Program-made: the position numbers and the translations under genes | The notes under the pieces: model-generated | Told to the model about the DNA's origin: nothing | The model's input: only the letters and a program-made list of their open reading frames with translations | The model's database searches: none | NCBI GenBank assembly: GCA_944548615.1 | Contig: OX155980.1 | Coordinates: 38,828,284-38,892,283, forward strand | Length of the DNA stretch: 64,000 nt | Direction: 5' to 3' | DNA from: Micropterix aruncella | Taxonomy: Eukaryota > Arthropoda > Insecta > Lepidoptera > Micropterigidae | In this document: positions 19,288 through 33,529 of the stretch, one piece after another | Layout: every line of letters starts with the position of its first letter | How positions within the stretch are numbered: position 1 is the stretch's first letter

Positions 19288-21495
19288 GTTGGTATTTTAC
19301 ACAATTATGATTATATTAGCATATAAGTCCGTTCATAATGGGCCATTTGCTATTCACGATTTGTATTATTGTCGGTTTATTGCCCGATATCAAAAATAAT
19401 CATAAGTGCGATTGCGAAATATTGGCAATCGAAATTTCTCTGTCCCCTTCTCCGCTCGAGAAGCACGTTAGTCTGTGACTGAACTGCTGCTACCTACCTC
19501 AATGTCAGGTAGTTTGTAGGCTCCACCCTGATTCGGGCGATTTTGTCAATCCTTGGTTTTGAATTTACCCTGTAAAAGCTTAAAATATTTTATTCGCTTA
19601 GTTTTTAGATCGGCAACACTAAGAAACCCACCGGCAGGTGAAAGAAATAAAAAACAAGTAAATATATTAAAAGAATACAAAAGTATTTATATATTTTTTT
19701 ATATGTTTTATTTGTGGTTTATCTATTTAGCCATAAAGATACATGTCTATTTCCGGTATGTACTCAATCAGACTTTTCATTTGACACGATATATTTATGT
19801 TAATTTATTGACATTTAGACCACTACTTACTTGATATTTGAACATTTAAGGTACCCTACGACACTCGAGATAACATAACGATTCTAACAATACCACACTC
19901 TTTTAAATCGGTTTGAGCGTTTAAAAACTATGTTGGGATAATGAAACGGAAAACATATTAAGATGAACTCTAAAGACATTACACCATTTTTGTTGGGCAT
20001 TTGTGTAAAAAGAACACACCCCATTCGTCAAATTTACGAACGTTGCCAGGTGTAAAATGTGAGTCTACACAGATGAAGATTTCATATGTTTTAAACTCTA
20101 AAAATGACAACTGGCAACTTTAATAATCCGGAAGCAGCTTATAAAAATGTATTTTTATCTCTTTCAAGGAGCCACGCGCGACATTAGGTTAGAAATAGAA
20201 CGACAAGAAAATAGTTTCCTAATAAATGGGTAATTATGAATAAGCATAATAATGAATTATATAAGTGACCCTTCCTTGTAAAAACGTACCGTGCGGTTAC
20301 GTGCCGAAAGAAAAAACCTTTCTTATTACATAGGAAGAGCCTAACATTTTTCTCAAATTTTCTAAGATAGTGACAGGAAAAAATACTTTTCGCGTTTTTT
20401 TGTTAGCCGATTTTTGAGAGTATATTTTATGTGTTATCGAATGACATATGTCTGTGCCCGATAACGTAGAGTAAGCTGTTTGGGGCTATGAAACTATTTC
20501 TTTTAAAAAGTCATCGCTTGCAGATATGTCTTTGTGTTATCCTGTCCGCTGCAGGTATAGCTGTCATCTTGTAGAAACAATGGGAAGGGATATTGCCCGT
20601 TGGTAATCGCTGTTGTTTATTTTTTGTCCGTAGTCTGTCTGCAAGGTAAACACGGTAAGTGTCTGCAACGGACGTTAATGGCGGTTGATAAGAGTTAGGT
20701 TTAACAAAAACTGGAATGGTTGAATCATCATACTTACGTGGCTACGACGAGCTACATAGTCTTTTCCATTCGATGTGAAGCAATCTAAATAGTTATATAG
20801 CTTAATGGGTAATTCACACAAAATACAAAATATAGGTGTGTTTATTCAAATCTGTTCCAAATTATCTGTCACTTCTTTCCAGTGCCACATCGCTAAACCA
20901 AACGCCTTCAATTATTGTCTGGTTTTCGATTATTCATTTTCTAACAATTCACGATTTTAAAAAAAATATTTTATGCACGTATGACACTAAACTCATTAGA
21001 TTGTCTATTTGTCTTTAAAATGGAAAAAATGCTCAAACCAGTATGCAGCAAAAAGCTAGTTAATAACTATATATTATTATGAAACGGTGAAATAGTGTAA
21101 TGCATATCTTTCATTGTAAGTTTCCGGGTTCAATTCTCGGATGGGTACCATTGTCCGTCGGGATGAAATTTCAATTCTGTCGATCGAATGAAATAACAAG
21201 ACACACACTTACACACGTTTTACATGCATTTATACACATAAACATTTCGTAGTGGTTGGTTGTATGTAAGAGATTGTCGTATGATAATAAACCCGCCCAA
21301 CGTAAAATTTAGAAACAAACTTACTTACAGTAATATGTATATTACTAAATATATTATATTCTGACACTATTTTTTCCATTTTTCCATTCCATTCTAGTTT
21401 TCTCTAGACTCCGAAGTCATGTTACTTCATATTGAAAAATAGAAGTAATATGACTCCGAAGTCATGTGACTTCATACCTCTCTAGAAATTCCTTA
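19288..21495. other. Mostly unassigned AT-rich DNA; possible SINE head near 21085-21150
   Basis: At about 21122-21137, CCGGGTTCAATTCTCGG resembles a polymerase III B box with its stem, and a weak A-box-like stretch lies about 40 bases upstream. A tRNA fold is not convincing, so this is at most a decayed tRNA-derived SINE. Nothing else is recognised. Confidence 0.35.
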
Positions 21496-22041
21496 TCTAT
21501 ATATACATAAAAACAAAGTCCGGTTTGTTCGAACACTTATAACTCGAGAACGGCTGAACCAATTTTGAAGGTTTTTGATGTGTTGTATTTGTCTCCGTCC
21601 CGAATAGCAGATGAACTATTAAAAACATTGGAAAATTAACGAAAAAATAAAATAAAAGAAAGAACATTTTCCCATACAAAATGTTCATGGGTTTCGTAAC
21701 TGTCAAACATTTAATGTTCACCCGTCGATACGGTAAACTCTCCCCTCAAATTAAAGAAAGTATTTGAATAAAGGTTTTGAATCGACAAGATATATCCACA
21801 ATATTCGGACCACAATTATTACATAGTTTAATTCAATCATGTCATGCTGACACGCGATTGATATACTTAATTTTTGTACTTTTATATTTCTTTTTGTGTA
21901 ATTATCTTAATAAAGTAGTGAACTTAATATTTATTTTGTATTCATTGTATTACTTCCATAACATCATAAATTAAGTTCAGCTAATCTGTAACACGACATT
22001 CATTGACCGTTAGGCGGTACGAAGTTCGCCGGGTCAGCTAG
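21496..22041 (+). mobile_element. Non-autonomous Helitron 1
   Basis: Starts TCTATATATACATAAAAAC after an A and ends GTTCGCCGGGTCAGCTAG before a T, the A/T insertion context and CTRR end expected for Helitrons. A short GC-rich inverted pair (GGCG...CGCC) lies about ten bases before CTAG. The 5' body, with AACTCGAGAACGGCTGAACC and a following AATTTTGAAGG, is like short Helitrons that are abundant in Lepidoptera. There is no Rep/helicase, so mobilisation would need a partner element. Confidence 0.85.
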
Positions 22042-23439
22042 TTATATATTAGGACGTGATATTCACTTTTCGACTTATGTCATAAAATTAGTGCGAAATT
22101 CTTCGCCTGAATATTTATAGAAATGTTGAGGCCCGTAGGCAATTGGCCGTAGTTCCTTGCCACATACGGATTGGCTTTAAATGGAGTTTCACTTACTTGC
22201 CACCGTCACTTGGTACAGATTCTCCGGTGTCATTATTAATATTTCTATTGGCGTTTTTAAGAAAGCTTACTTGACAATTACTGAAACAGGCGACAATTAC
22301 TTAAAATCAGGTACCTAGTACCATGAGGATGTACCAATTTAAATGTATTGTTGTAGGTTTTACTACTACTGATTTTATCGTATTTCTTTTTTTCTTCTGT
22401 ATATTTTTCTAAGTTATTACAGATCATAGTTATAATGTACTAATTTATGACTACATATCAATAAATGATTTATTATTTATATTTAATTAACTACGAATTG
22501 ATTTATAGTAATCCAGCATTGCCAGTAATCACTATAATATCGACACGAGAAAACTACAACATTAGATAGGTACATATTATTACTCTATGAAAATCACTAA
22601 ATTGACGCTCCATTTCGTCGTTATTATTTATTGGTGTCGGACTTTATAGAAGAAAACCTCTCAGACTATAATAATAACTCATGGAGCCTGACACTCTTGA
22701 TAATTTCGGTTAAGTTTTGATATATTAAACTTGTGACGGAATTCGTCGGAAGGAACGGCGAACTCGGCACAATTCACCCGGACGTACGAAGTATAAAGAT
22801 TTATGACCAAGTGACATGGGACCGACGGGACGCGCAACGGACCAACGGACGTGATAATACCGCTGAAAATATTATCCGCAGCAACAATAATAATAAAACT
22901 AGTAGTAAAATGAAACGTACAAGTGCTTTTTAAGACGCAGGCGCTAGGTTGGGATAAACTTGTATATACGAGTACATGCACTATGGCTGTAAATACACAG
23001 CTATAAAGACTAATACTAGTTTTTGGCCAGAAGTGAATCTAATGACTCCACAGATACTCGCATGTATATGTGCCACTGGTGCTATAAAAACGGCACCCAA
23101 CGAGGTAATAAAAGTTAATATAAACTAACCACTTTTTAGACCTTTTAATAAAACGAGGTATAGCGTCAAGAGCCATTCGTTTAGCTAAAACTCTGGAACA
23201 CAAAGGGAAGAACAAAAAAACACAGAAAAATTCTATAGAAGGCGTGGAATGACTTTCCACTATTGAAGATGGATTCAGATCAAAATGCTACATGAGTAAA
23301 CTTTCATGAAAAATTATAAATTAAGTATCTTGTTAATACAGAGGCGCCCGAAAAAATAACTATTTATACTGATGATATTTACACTAATGTATGACAAAAT
23401 GCGCTTATTGTAATGTATGTAAGAAAACACATTCTCGAT
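22042..23439. other. Unassigned DNA
   Basis: No supported feature. A 66-codon plus-strand frame at 22733-22933 is polar and Asn-rich at its end and is not recognised. Confidence 0.4.
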
Positions 23440-23890
23440 CGTTTTTTGTAAAGTTGGGCCAATCGTCATAGTTCAATATAGGCAAAATTGGGGCATTTAC
23501 AAGTAGTTTTCTGATTCTGACACTGAGGTACTTCCGAATTCTGTATAAGGTATTTAGACGTGAAAACCCCACCCAACGTTTCTGCTCACGTTCCTCAAAT
23601 CGTAAATCTCCATCAAAGAGAATACCTAGGGTTTTAGCCGCAGTAACTATCGGTATTGACGAAATGTTCAGTATTATTGGAAGAGAATCATAGTTGGCTA
23701 TTTTACTCCTAGCGGGTTTGAGCCAATAATAATAAAATATGACTTCGCATGGTTGATTTGTAAGCCTGTTTATTAGACCCAGCCGATAGTCTTCTAAGAT
23801 CAGTATTAGTTAGGCTGAATTGCCTCTCTGTCGCCACATCCTTAAAATAAATCTTATGATTAGATATTGCTCCGTGTAGGTACTTTGATT
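23440..23890 (-). pseudogene. LINE (CR1/jockey superfamily) RT C-terminal relic
   Basis: Minus-strand frames read through the region after the RT active site: DLRRLS near 23800, then KPARSKIANYDSLPIILN, then TLGILFDGDLRFEE (the LG-x-x-F/I-D block of the RT thumb), then GFSRLNTLYRIRKYLS and a LNYDDWPNF block like the LxYC/DxVxxF/W block of this superfamily. There are stops and at least one frame change near 23710-23760. Both ends are eroded. A broken fragment only. Confidence 0.7.
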
Positions 23891-25032
23891 TCAAAATTTA
23901 ATATTCATACATTATAAGGGATTAATAGGTTTATGGCGTTGCTTCAGAGAAATGTATATCAAATAATGTCTCGTTTCTTTTCCTATCATCAGATAATGTC
24001 TGTTTTTTTATTTTTTACAACTAATGTATGAGAAGGTTGTTTCGTTCGCGTCGGATAGTTAGTTGCGGCGCGCGGCGTTGACCCGTCAAGCGACAAGTCA
24101 AAGCAAGTGTCACTGCACTTGATTTTTATTTCTCGCCTGCCCTTCTTCTTGACACATGGAAAATCAGCGAGGCGTATCATGTGTCATTTCGTCGGACAGC
24201 CATGTTCCTAATTAATGCGTCTGCTGTGTCGCATCGACGCTCGCGTCTGTCGACCTGTAAAATTACACCTAGTCGAATAAGGAGCCGAATCTTGGCAAAA
24301 TAGAAACAGCATCTTTCGAAACCGATTCTAGTTCATACAGCAGTGCTAAAGAAGTATCAAAATTCAATAAAATTGGAACCGATACTGGGTTAATCTTGCA
24401 ACAATGTTGAATATATACTGATATATTTGAAATATCGCGGAGGCGATTTGATGTTTATGCAGCAACGGGAACAGGCGGACGCATGACGCACGTTACAAGA
24501 CAGCATTACCAGGAATGTTGCGATGAAACCGGACCGCAGTCTAAAAAGTCGAAGGTTTTAACACAACGTATTTCAGGATTTTTTAAAGAAACAAAATGTT
24601 ACGTAACTAACCTAGGCTTCTGGAACTTCGGATCGTAAATCTTACAACGTAGACCATAAGTTGTACGAATAAAAAACAAACTTTATTTTTGCTCGTTGCT
24701 CATAGAGAGTTCGCTACAAAGATATCACAGCTGCTAAAAACAGCAATTAGCCCATACCTCTTTGCGCAGCCGCTTATTATATATTTGGATATTTTATTTT
24801 TATCATTGAAGAACAAGGCATGACTGAGGAATGCGTTGTGAAATTCTTCATTAAAATGGGAATAAATCAACACTTACAAATAATGTTATAAAACGTTCTT
24901 TTGCCATATTTGTGAGCAGTGTATGACGAAGAGGTCATGAAATTGTGGGATCGAAGCATCCCTCAGAAAACTATTAATTTTTATAATACAGAACAACAGA
25001 GTATTTAAATATTTCCTCAGTCCTTTTCGAAG
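23891..25032. other. Unassigned DNA
   Basis: A moderately GC-rich patch at 24040-24260 and otherwise AT-rich sequence. No gene or terminal repeat recognised. Confidence 0.4.
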
Positions 25033-25419
25033 TTAAGCTATTGCATAGCTTTTATCGCGGGCCTAGGTCAGCGCGGCGACCGAATGAAGAAATTTCTTAA
25101 CGAAAATTAATGATTTTAAACTGATAATTACGTCTAAACGAGTACTGCTTACGATTCGAAAAAAATATATGTTAAACAAGAACATTTTCCTAATATTCTT
25201 AGCCTTGAATATTAATATTTTGTTTATATTACATAGTGTAATTAATTTGTGAAATTAGGTCTAACCGAACACAACAACGACTACTACGCAAATACTATCT
25301 GGCGTATTATTATGAAACCTGCACCATTTTAAAGATAATTTAATTATCTATCTTTTTATCTACAATTTTTTTCGAATAATTCGTTTTTTTTGCTTTATTG
25401 AATAAAAAAATCGTGCGCG

Positions 25420-25513
25420 GCGCTCTATCGAAAGACGTTTAAATTATTCCGAATCATTTGCTTCCGCAGCCGCAAATGATTCGGAATAATTTCAACGTTT
25501 TCCGATAGAGCGC
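25420..25513. repeat. Central hairpin, unit 1
   Basis: GCGCTCTATCG...ATTCCGAATCATTTGC pairs with GCAAATGATTCGGAAT...CGATAGAGCGC around a short GC-rich loop. Confidence 0.9.
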
Positions 25514-25636
25514 AGTTATCTGATATCAGAAAAAAAAACGTGTGGGACTCGGGGACTGCCGCGGTAAAGCTATTGCATAGCATTTTTAACAACTTATGCA
25601 ATTATAATTATTTTTTTTTTCTGATATCAGATAACT

Positions 25637-25730
25637 GCGCTCTATCGGAAAACGTTGAAATTATTCCGAATCATTTGCGGCTGCTGTAGCAAATGATTCG
25701 GAATAATATAAACGTCTTCCGATAGAGCGC
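25637..25730. repeat. Central hairpin, unit 2
   Basis: Same hairpin in the reverse-oriented full unit, with a few stem mismatches. Confidence 0.9.
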
Positions 25731-26264
25731 CGCGCATGAATTTTTTATTCGATAAAGCAAAAAAAACGGATTATTCGAAAAAAATCGTAGATAAAAAGAT
25801 AGATAATTAAATTATCTTTAAAATGGTGCAGGTTTCATAATAATACGCCAGATAGTATTTGCGTAGTAGTCGTTTTTGTGTTCGGTTAGACCTAATTTCA
25901 CAAATTAATTACACTATGTAATATAAACAAAATCTAAAATATTCAAAGCTAAGAATATTAAGAAAATGTTCTTGTTTAATATATATTTTTTTCAAATCGT
26001 AAGCAGTACTCGTTTAGACGTAATTATCAGTTTAAAATTATTAATTTTCGTTAGGAAATTTCTTCTTTTGGTCGCCGCGCTGGCCTAGGCCCGCGATAAA
26101 AGCTATGCAATAGCTTAAAAATAAAATAAAAAAAATACGTGTGGCACTCGGGGACTGCCGCGGTACAGCTTTGCATAGCATTTTTTAACAACTTATGCAA
26201 TTATAATTATTTACTTATTTTATTTATGCAGTATGAAGAAATTTTTTCCTGATATCAGATAACT

Positions 26265-26336
26265 GCGCTCTATCGGAAAACGTTTAAATTATTCCGAATC
26301 GATTCGGAATAATTTAAACGTCTTCCGATAGAGCGC
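26265..26336. repeat. Central hairpin, unit 3, loop deleted
   Basis: The loop and inner stem are missing, leaving ATTCCGAATCGATTCGGAAT as a perfect palindrome inside the GCGCTCTATCGG arms. Precise loss at a hairpin tip is typical of replication slippage across a stem. Confidence 0.9.
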
Positions 26337-26482
26337 ACGAATTTTATTCGATAAAGCAAAAAAAAAAAATAAATACGTGTGGCACTCGGGGACTGCCGCG
26401 GTAAAGCTATTGCATAGCATTTTTAACAACTTATGCAATTATAATTATTTATTTATTTTATTTTTTCTGATATCAGATAACT

Positions 26483-26580
26483 GCGCTCTATCGGGAAACG
26501 TTGTTTATTATTATTCCGAATCATTTGCGGCTGCGAAAGCAAATGATTCGGAATAATTTAAACGTCTTTCGATAGAGCCT
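26483..26580. repeat. Central hairpin, unit 4
   Basis: Same hairpin in the second full reverse unit, with a small TTATTA expansion in one arm. Confidence 0.9.
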
Positions 26581-27420
26581 CGCGCACGATTTTTTTATTC
26601 GATTAAGCAAAAAAAACGGATTATTCGAAAAAAATCGTAGATAAAAAGATAGATAATTAAATTATCTTTAAAAAGGTGCAGGTTTTATAATAATACGCCA
26701 GACAGTATTTGCGTAGTAGTCGTTTTTGTGTTCGGTTAGACCTAATTTCACAAATTAATTACACTATGTAATATAAACAAAATCTAAAATATTCAAAGCT
26801 AAGAATATTACGAAAATGTTCTTGTTTGACATATATTTATTTCGAATCGTAAGCAGTACTCGTTTAGACGTAATGATCAGTTTAAAATCATTAATTTTCG
26901 TTAGGAAATTTCTTCATTCGGTCGCCGCGCTGGCCTAGGCCCGCGATAAAAGCTATGCAATAGCTTAAAACGAATATTATTCCTTGACTATTCGAAAAAA
27001 TTCGTAGATAAAACGATAGATAATTGAATTATCTTTAAAATGGTGCTGGTTTCATAACAATACGCCAGATAGTAATTGGGTATTAGTCGTTTTTGTGTTC
27101 GGTTAGACCTAATTTCACAAATTAATTACACTATGTAATATAAACAAAATCTAAAATATTCAAAGCTAAGAATATTAGGAAAATGTTCTTGTTTAACATA
27201 TATTTTTTTCGAATCGTAAGCAGTACTCGTTTAGACGTAATTATCAGTTAAAAATAATTAATTTTCGTTAAGAAATTTCTTCATTCGGTCGCCGCGCTGG
27301 CCTAGGCCCGCGATAAAAGCTATGCAATAGCTTAATAAATAATTATAATTGAATAAGTTGTTAAAAATGCTATGCAATAGCTTTACCGTGGCAGTCCCCG
27401 AGTGCCACACGTATTTTTTT

Positions 27421-28305
27421 ATTTTATGTTTTTTTATTTATCCAAAATAATATGTGAATAACGAACGTAGTTTGATGATAGCATTGTTATAATTTTTTTT
27501 TTTTTTAAATCACGAAGATAGCGCACTTTAAGGACACGCGCATCTTACACAAGCATTTTGGCACCGCGCATACGCCTAGTTTGATGTTTCAAACCAGGTA
27601 CAGTAAGCTGGTGCCTTTGCGTCAATAGTGTTAGAAAATAGGGACTTTTCGAAAGAAACGGGAAATTAATAAAATTAAAGAAATAGTCCAAAAAGTAAAT
27701 AAAAGAAGCAGGGATTTCGTTTCACACCATACCGAGTCGTTTGCCGTTAACCATTTTTTCTGGGACATACTTTCTGAGATCCAGGTGTGAACGCACGCCG
27801 GAAAGACAAACGGACGGACGGACGCTCAAGCTATGAGTACATTCACAGTAATATAGTAGTAGTACAGCCACAGAATGAAAGGAGAACTCAAATTTGAATA
27901 ATTTGATACCTAAAGTATCTGCAAATCGACAAAAAATAACCCATTTAATTACCCTAGATGGTAGCCAATTTACAAAAATACAGTAAAAAACGGAAGAATG
28001 ACATGATCTGCTGCAAAAGGCTACTTAAAAAACAAATAAGCAATGTGTGTTTGTGTGGAAAGAGGTCACAGAATACCACAGATGCAATAAAAATCCCCAA
28101 GACGCATCGTGGACGAAGAAGGAAAAAAATTAAAATCGTCACTTTATTAAAATAATGTTTCCGACAGTACAATATGTAGACAAATACTGCACTAGCGGAT
28201 AAAATATACGTAGGCCACACGTCCGTGCCTCCGCCTATTTCATATAACAAACCGTTTAAGAATATTGTATTTTTCTGTGCGCGAGTTAGATAAGTGTATT
28301 AGGTA
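27421..28305. other. Unassigned DNA
   Basis: AT-rich sequence, with nothing recognised on either strand. Confidence 0.4.
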
Positions 28306-28707
28306 CAGTAACGCTGCGGTTATCCGAGCCCTGATTAACCGAGTTCGTGGTTAACCGAGGTCGAAAAGGCCACGGCCAGGCCATGCTTTTGCAGGCCTCG
28401 ACTCCAATTTTACTATGCAGTACTGCATTTTATAATTTATGTATGCGTGTATCATTTTTGTATGCGTTTCATTTTTGTATGCGTTATGTATGCGTGTATA
28501 ATTTATGTATGCGTTTCATTTTTAACTGACTACTTTTAAATATGTAATAAATGTATTCTTTTACAGCATTTACCTACTACGTTTTCATTCATTTTAAACT
28601 TTACCGTATGCTTCCCCTCAATTTACTACAAAGACCGTATTGTCCGAATTTTCAATTATCAGAGGTATCCTCGGTCCACATTACCTCGGTTAAGCGAGTT
28701 CCCACTG
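28306..28707. mobile_element. pogo/Tigger-type MITE
   Basis: Left end TA|CAGTAACGCTGCGGTTATCC and right end, in reverse complement, TA|CAGTGGGAACTCGCTTAACC. CAGT termini followed by CG(G/C)TTA(A/T)CCGAG-type blocks and TA duplications (28304-28305, 28708-28709) are hallmarks of pogo/Tigger elements. The 402-bp body has no transposase and contains a minisatellite. Confidence 0.8.
28438..28521. repeat. Minisatellite inside the MITE
   Basis: Repeated TGTATGCGTNT... and CATTTTTGTATGCGTT units, about five irregular copies of a GTATGCGT core. Confidence 0.75.
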
Positions 28708-29860
<1,153 letters not shown>

Positions 29861-29954
29861 AGAATTGATCAATAAGATGATTATAAAGTAAATAATTATA
29901 AAAGCCACTTACATCGTGACGAAGGATTCCCTTGATCGGATTCGGGAATGCTTT

Positions 29955-30949
<995 letters not shown>

Positions 30950-31429
30950 ACTAATATAAGATATGCCGATGATACTTTATTATCTCAAGTGCCCGTAAAT
31001 ATACCTACAGCTTCGGAATTTCACCGGAGAAGACTCATAACATTATTTACCTTGGCTGCAATTTGAAAATTCCCTATTGAAAATTTCAGAAGTGCAGTCT
31101 TTATGATGGAAAATATATTTTAAGGAGGAAACGTCGATCTACTTATTCTCAATATTGTTATATGGGTTGGAAAAATGCAAACTTACAGACACGCTGTTTT
31201 AAAAGCTAGAAGCCTTCGAAACGTGGGTCTGTCTAAGAATACTAGGTATAAGCTGGGTGAAAGTAGATGTATTAAAGCATTTGAGCAAGAACGTTGAAAT
31301 ATCGAGGACAATAACGATTAGCAAACTCGAATACTTATAGATACAACATTATGCATCCAATAATTCTAGGAAAAATAGGCGGGAGACAAACATCTCGACT
31401 CCGTAATCTATGGCGGTTTCCGAAATATG

Positions 31430-32586
31430 CAGGGTGGCTGACTGAAAATGCAACAAATTAAAACGCTATATTTTCTTTATTTTTCGTTGAATTTTATTGA
31501 AGAAACGTATACATTACCAAAAACAACGTCAAATTTTATAATCCATTCAGTTTATTTCTATATGACCACTTTTGGCATAAGTTATGGAATTCAAAATGCC
31601 AATAGAGTCATCGCACGCTGCCCGCAAGTGGGTTTGGGTTAATTTGACCCATTCGAGGCGAAGCGCTTGCTTGAGATGGTCAACACTTTGGTATTTGTTA
31701 GCGTTAACCTCGTCAGGCAAAATACCCCAGATCGTGATATCCAATGGGTTTGCATCCAGGGTTATAATACTGCCTCTAAGACAGTTTCCCGACAATTTTA
31801 CTCATTGATTTTGACCCCACGGTCGATGAACACGAGCGGAAAGCGGCCATCAGCCGTTACGGCGGCTCAAACCCCTACCATCGGTGGCGCATGCTCTCTG
31901 GGGCCATTCGTACGTGTAAATTGTAAACTCCCTCTTTGGCACGTAAGCTCGAACATTTTGTTTGTTTACACACTGTTCAATTAAGAATGGTGACTCGTCG
32001 AAAAAAAAAACAAATTCTGCAACTCACCATTTTCGGCCAAACGAAGCAACTCTTTGGCTCTGTCGAGTCTAACTTTTTCTTGAGCTGATGTAATTTCATG
32101 CGCTTTCAGAACTTCAATGGATTTAGATAGAGCTCATTTTTTAATACATGCTGCATCCGTTCTCGAGATATGATCAGCTCACGAGCCATTTGTCTGCCGC
32201 TACGACGTGGATTTCGCTCAAGTCCTTTCGGAATAATTTTCGGTGTTGTTACTGTTTTTTTTATCAACTTCCTGGGCGTAGGGCAACGTCCCCAGTATCA
32301 CGGTAAGAAGCTATGGTACGAGACAAAAATGATTTATTCATATTTAGGTGTTGGAGGGCTTAAACAATAGCCACTTGTGATTTTCCAGCAAATATAAAGC
32401 AATCATACTATCACGTTTGAATTCTATCATGTATAACTTAAAAAAAAAAAACTTTAACCAAAATGCTTTCGTAAGCTTGCAAACAATAGAATGAGTAGTC
32501 ATTGGTATAATGTTGAGCCCTCTGCCATTGTCGGTTTGACGGCTAGATCGGTGTGAAGTTTGTTGCGTTTTTCATCAGACACCCTG
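31430..32586 (-). mobile_element. mariner element inserted in the LINE relic
   Basis: The left end CAGGGTGGCTGACTGAAAAT (31430 on) and the right end in reverse complement CAGGGTGTCTGATGAAAAAC match over about 28 bases to GCAACAAA. The right flank is TA and the left flank is TG, consistent with a TA duplication with one mutated base. The transposase lies between on the minus strand. At 1157 bp it is shorter than usual mariners (about 1.3 kb) because of an internal deletion. Confidence 0.87.
31547..32290 (-). pseudogene. mariner transposase, decayed and internally deleted
   Basis: Read from 32290 downward, the pieces are: an HTH region with NPRRSGRQMARELIISRERM, then FLKAHEITSAQEKVRLDRAK; a DES/DEK-type block (DESPFLIEQ), which keeps the first catalytic Asp, next to a poly-T run that breaks the frame; KQNVRAYVPKRE; VFIDRGVKIN; ETVLEAVL with a stop; then DANPLDITIWGILPDEV, keeping the third Asp; and YQSVDHLKQALRLEW to the end. 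The segment that normally holds FQQDSAPAH-like sequence with the second catalytic Asp is absent between VLEAVL..PW and DANPLD near 31755-31770. The protein cannot be active. Confidence 0.85.
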
Positions 32587-32650
32587 TACTACATCTTTGT
32601 TTCAAGCGACGGCTAATAAAATTGTAATGGTATACTTTCGCACCTCCGGT

Positions 32651-33529
32651 ATACGAAAGTAAATCTACAATAGGCCTCCCCAATAGTTGCCAGTGATCTA
32701 ACCGTACGTTGTCGGTTCAAATGTCAATCACAATTACTTTTTCACGGTGTCAGTGGAACCGAGTAGTTCAATTGATATCGTCACCGGACCGAAATGACTC
32801 ATCGCCCGAGCCGGAATGGTGTCCCCATCGCCTGTAATCGACATTTTAAACTTGTTACTTAGGACAATTGCATCAATTGCATTATACAGACATTGTACTA
32901 TAAATAGGAGCGCGTATATGAGCATATAGAGCATCAGCATTTAAAGCAGGCCCCGGCTGTTATTAATTAGAAAACTGACAGAACGCTGGATTAATTAAGT
33001 GATGCTTTCGCTTGCTGAAAATAAAATATGGTTTATTTAAAGATGATAGATATTTGTATCACAATAGTGTTACCATGAAGTCACTCTTTTTTGTCGGAGG
33101 TTAAAATGTAGTTAATCTATTTAACTCATATGATTAAAATACTCATACATAAAATTACTAGGGTGCCGACGATCATTGAGTCATCGCCGCAATCGTTAGA
33201 GGTGCACCGAAAAACCAAAACATCTTTTATTTTTTCATCGAAACTAAAACCGAAAGCAAAACCTACGACCCTAATCCCAGCGGGCCCTCTGCTTGCCTTA
33301 ACGAGGCGACAATTTCGACATAGGTACATAGAATATTTCTATTGGCGTTGACGTGTACAATGCTTAATGCATTCATTCAGTACCGTGGACCCTTAGAGGT
33401 GGTTGTGAGAGAGCTCCCTACAAGAGAATAGCTTTCGGTTGAAACATAATAAAATATTTACTACAGCCTAAACTTAATAAGCATCACATATTTGTATTTA
33501 GTATGACAGAAACTAGTCGTTGGTGACAA
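32651..33529. other. Unassigned DNA; possible hAT-like terminus near 33195
   Basis: TTAGAGGTGCACCGAAAAAC at 33194-33213, followed by a body with AAACTAAAACCGAAAGC, resembles the ends of hAT MITEs. I found no matching opposite end, so this stays a suggestion. The 68-codon minus-strand frame at 32734-32940 has a hydrophobic N-terminus but nothing supports it as a gene. Confidence 0.3.

Larger units (their letters stand above)
25033..27420. mobile_element. Compound inverted array of a ~590-bp hairpin-rich element (element Z)
   Basis: Compared with the single copy at 44958-45550, this block reads: forward head (25033-25531); reverse full unit (25532-26118); reverse truncated unit (26136-26373); reverse full unit (26374-26968); reverse partial unit (26969-27335); forward tail (27336-27420). 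The head and tail together make one forward unit, split at the internal A-run/TTAA just after CTGATATCAG, with reverse units filling the split. The 25033-25531 and 25620-26118 parts form inverted arms of about 500 bp. Each fuller unit has a central hairpin with TTATTCCGAATCATTTGC and its complement, nested in GCGCTCTATCGG arms. No protein is encoded. Confidence 0.9.
30950..32650 (+). pseudogene. RTE-like LINE ORF2 relic, split by a mariner
   Basis: 30955-31429 reads, across several frames, IRYADDTLL (RT active-site box), then ILNIVIWVGK/LYGLEK-like, KLEAFETWVCLRILGISWVK and ISKLEYL, typical of the C-terminal part of insect endonuclease-RT proteins. It ends in SRLRNLWRFPK at the mariner border. 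After the mariner, 32587-32632 continues with TTSLFQATANKIVM, the expected next block of the same LINE C-terminus. Sequence between the YADD box and the LYG block is shortened. The copy has many stops and is dead. Confidence 0.72.

Noticed and set aside
25033..27420. CRISPR-like or satellite array
   Set aside because: Units are ~590 bp, in both orientations, with no spacer regularity; this is eukaryotic DNA.
33194..33351. hAT MITE starting at TAGAGGTGCACCG
   Set aside because: No matching opposite terminus or 8-bp duplication found by eye.
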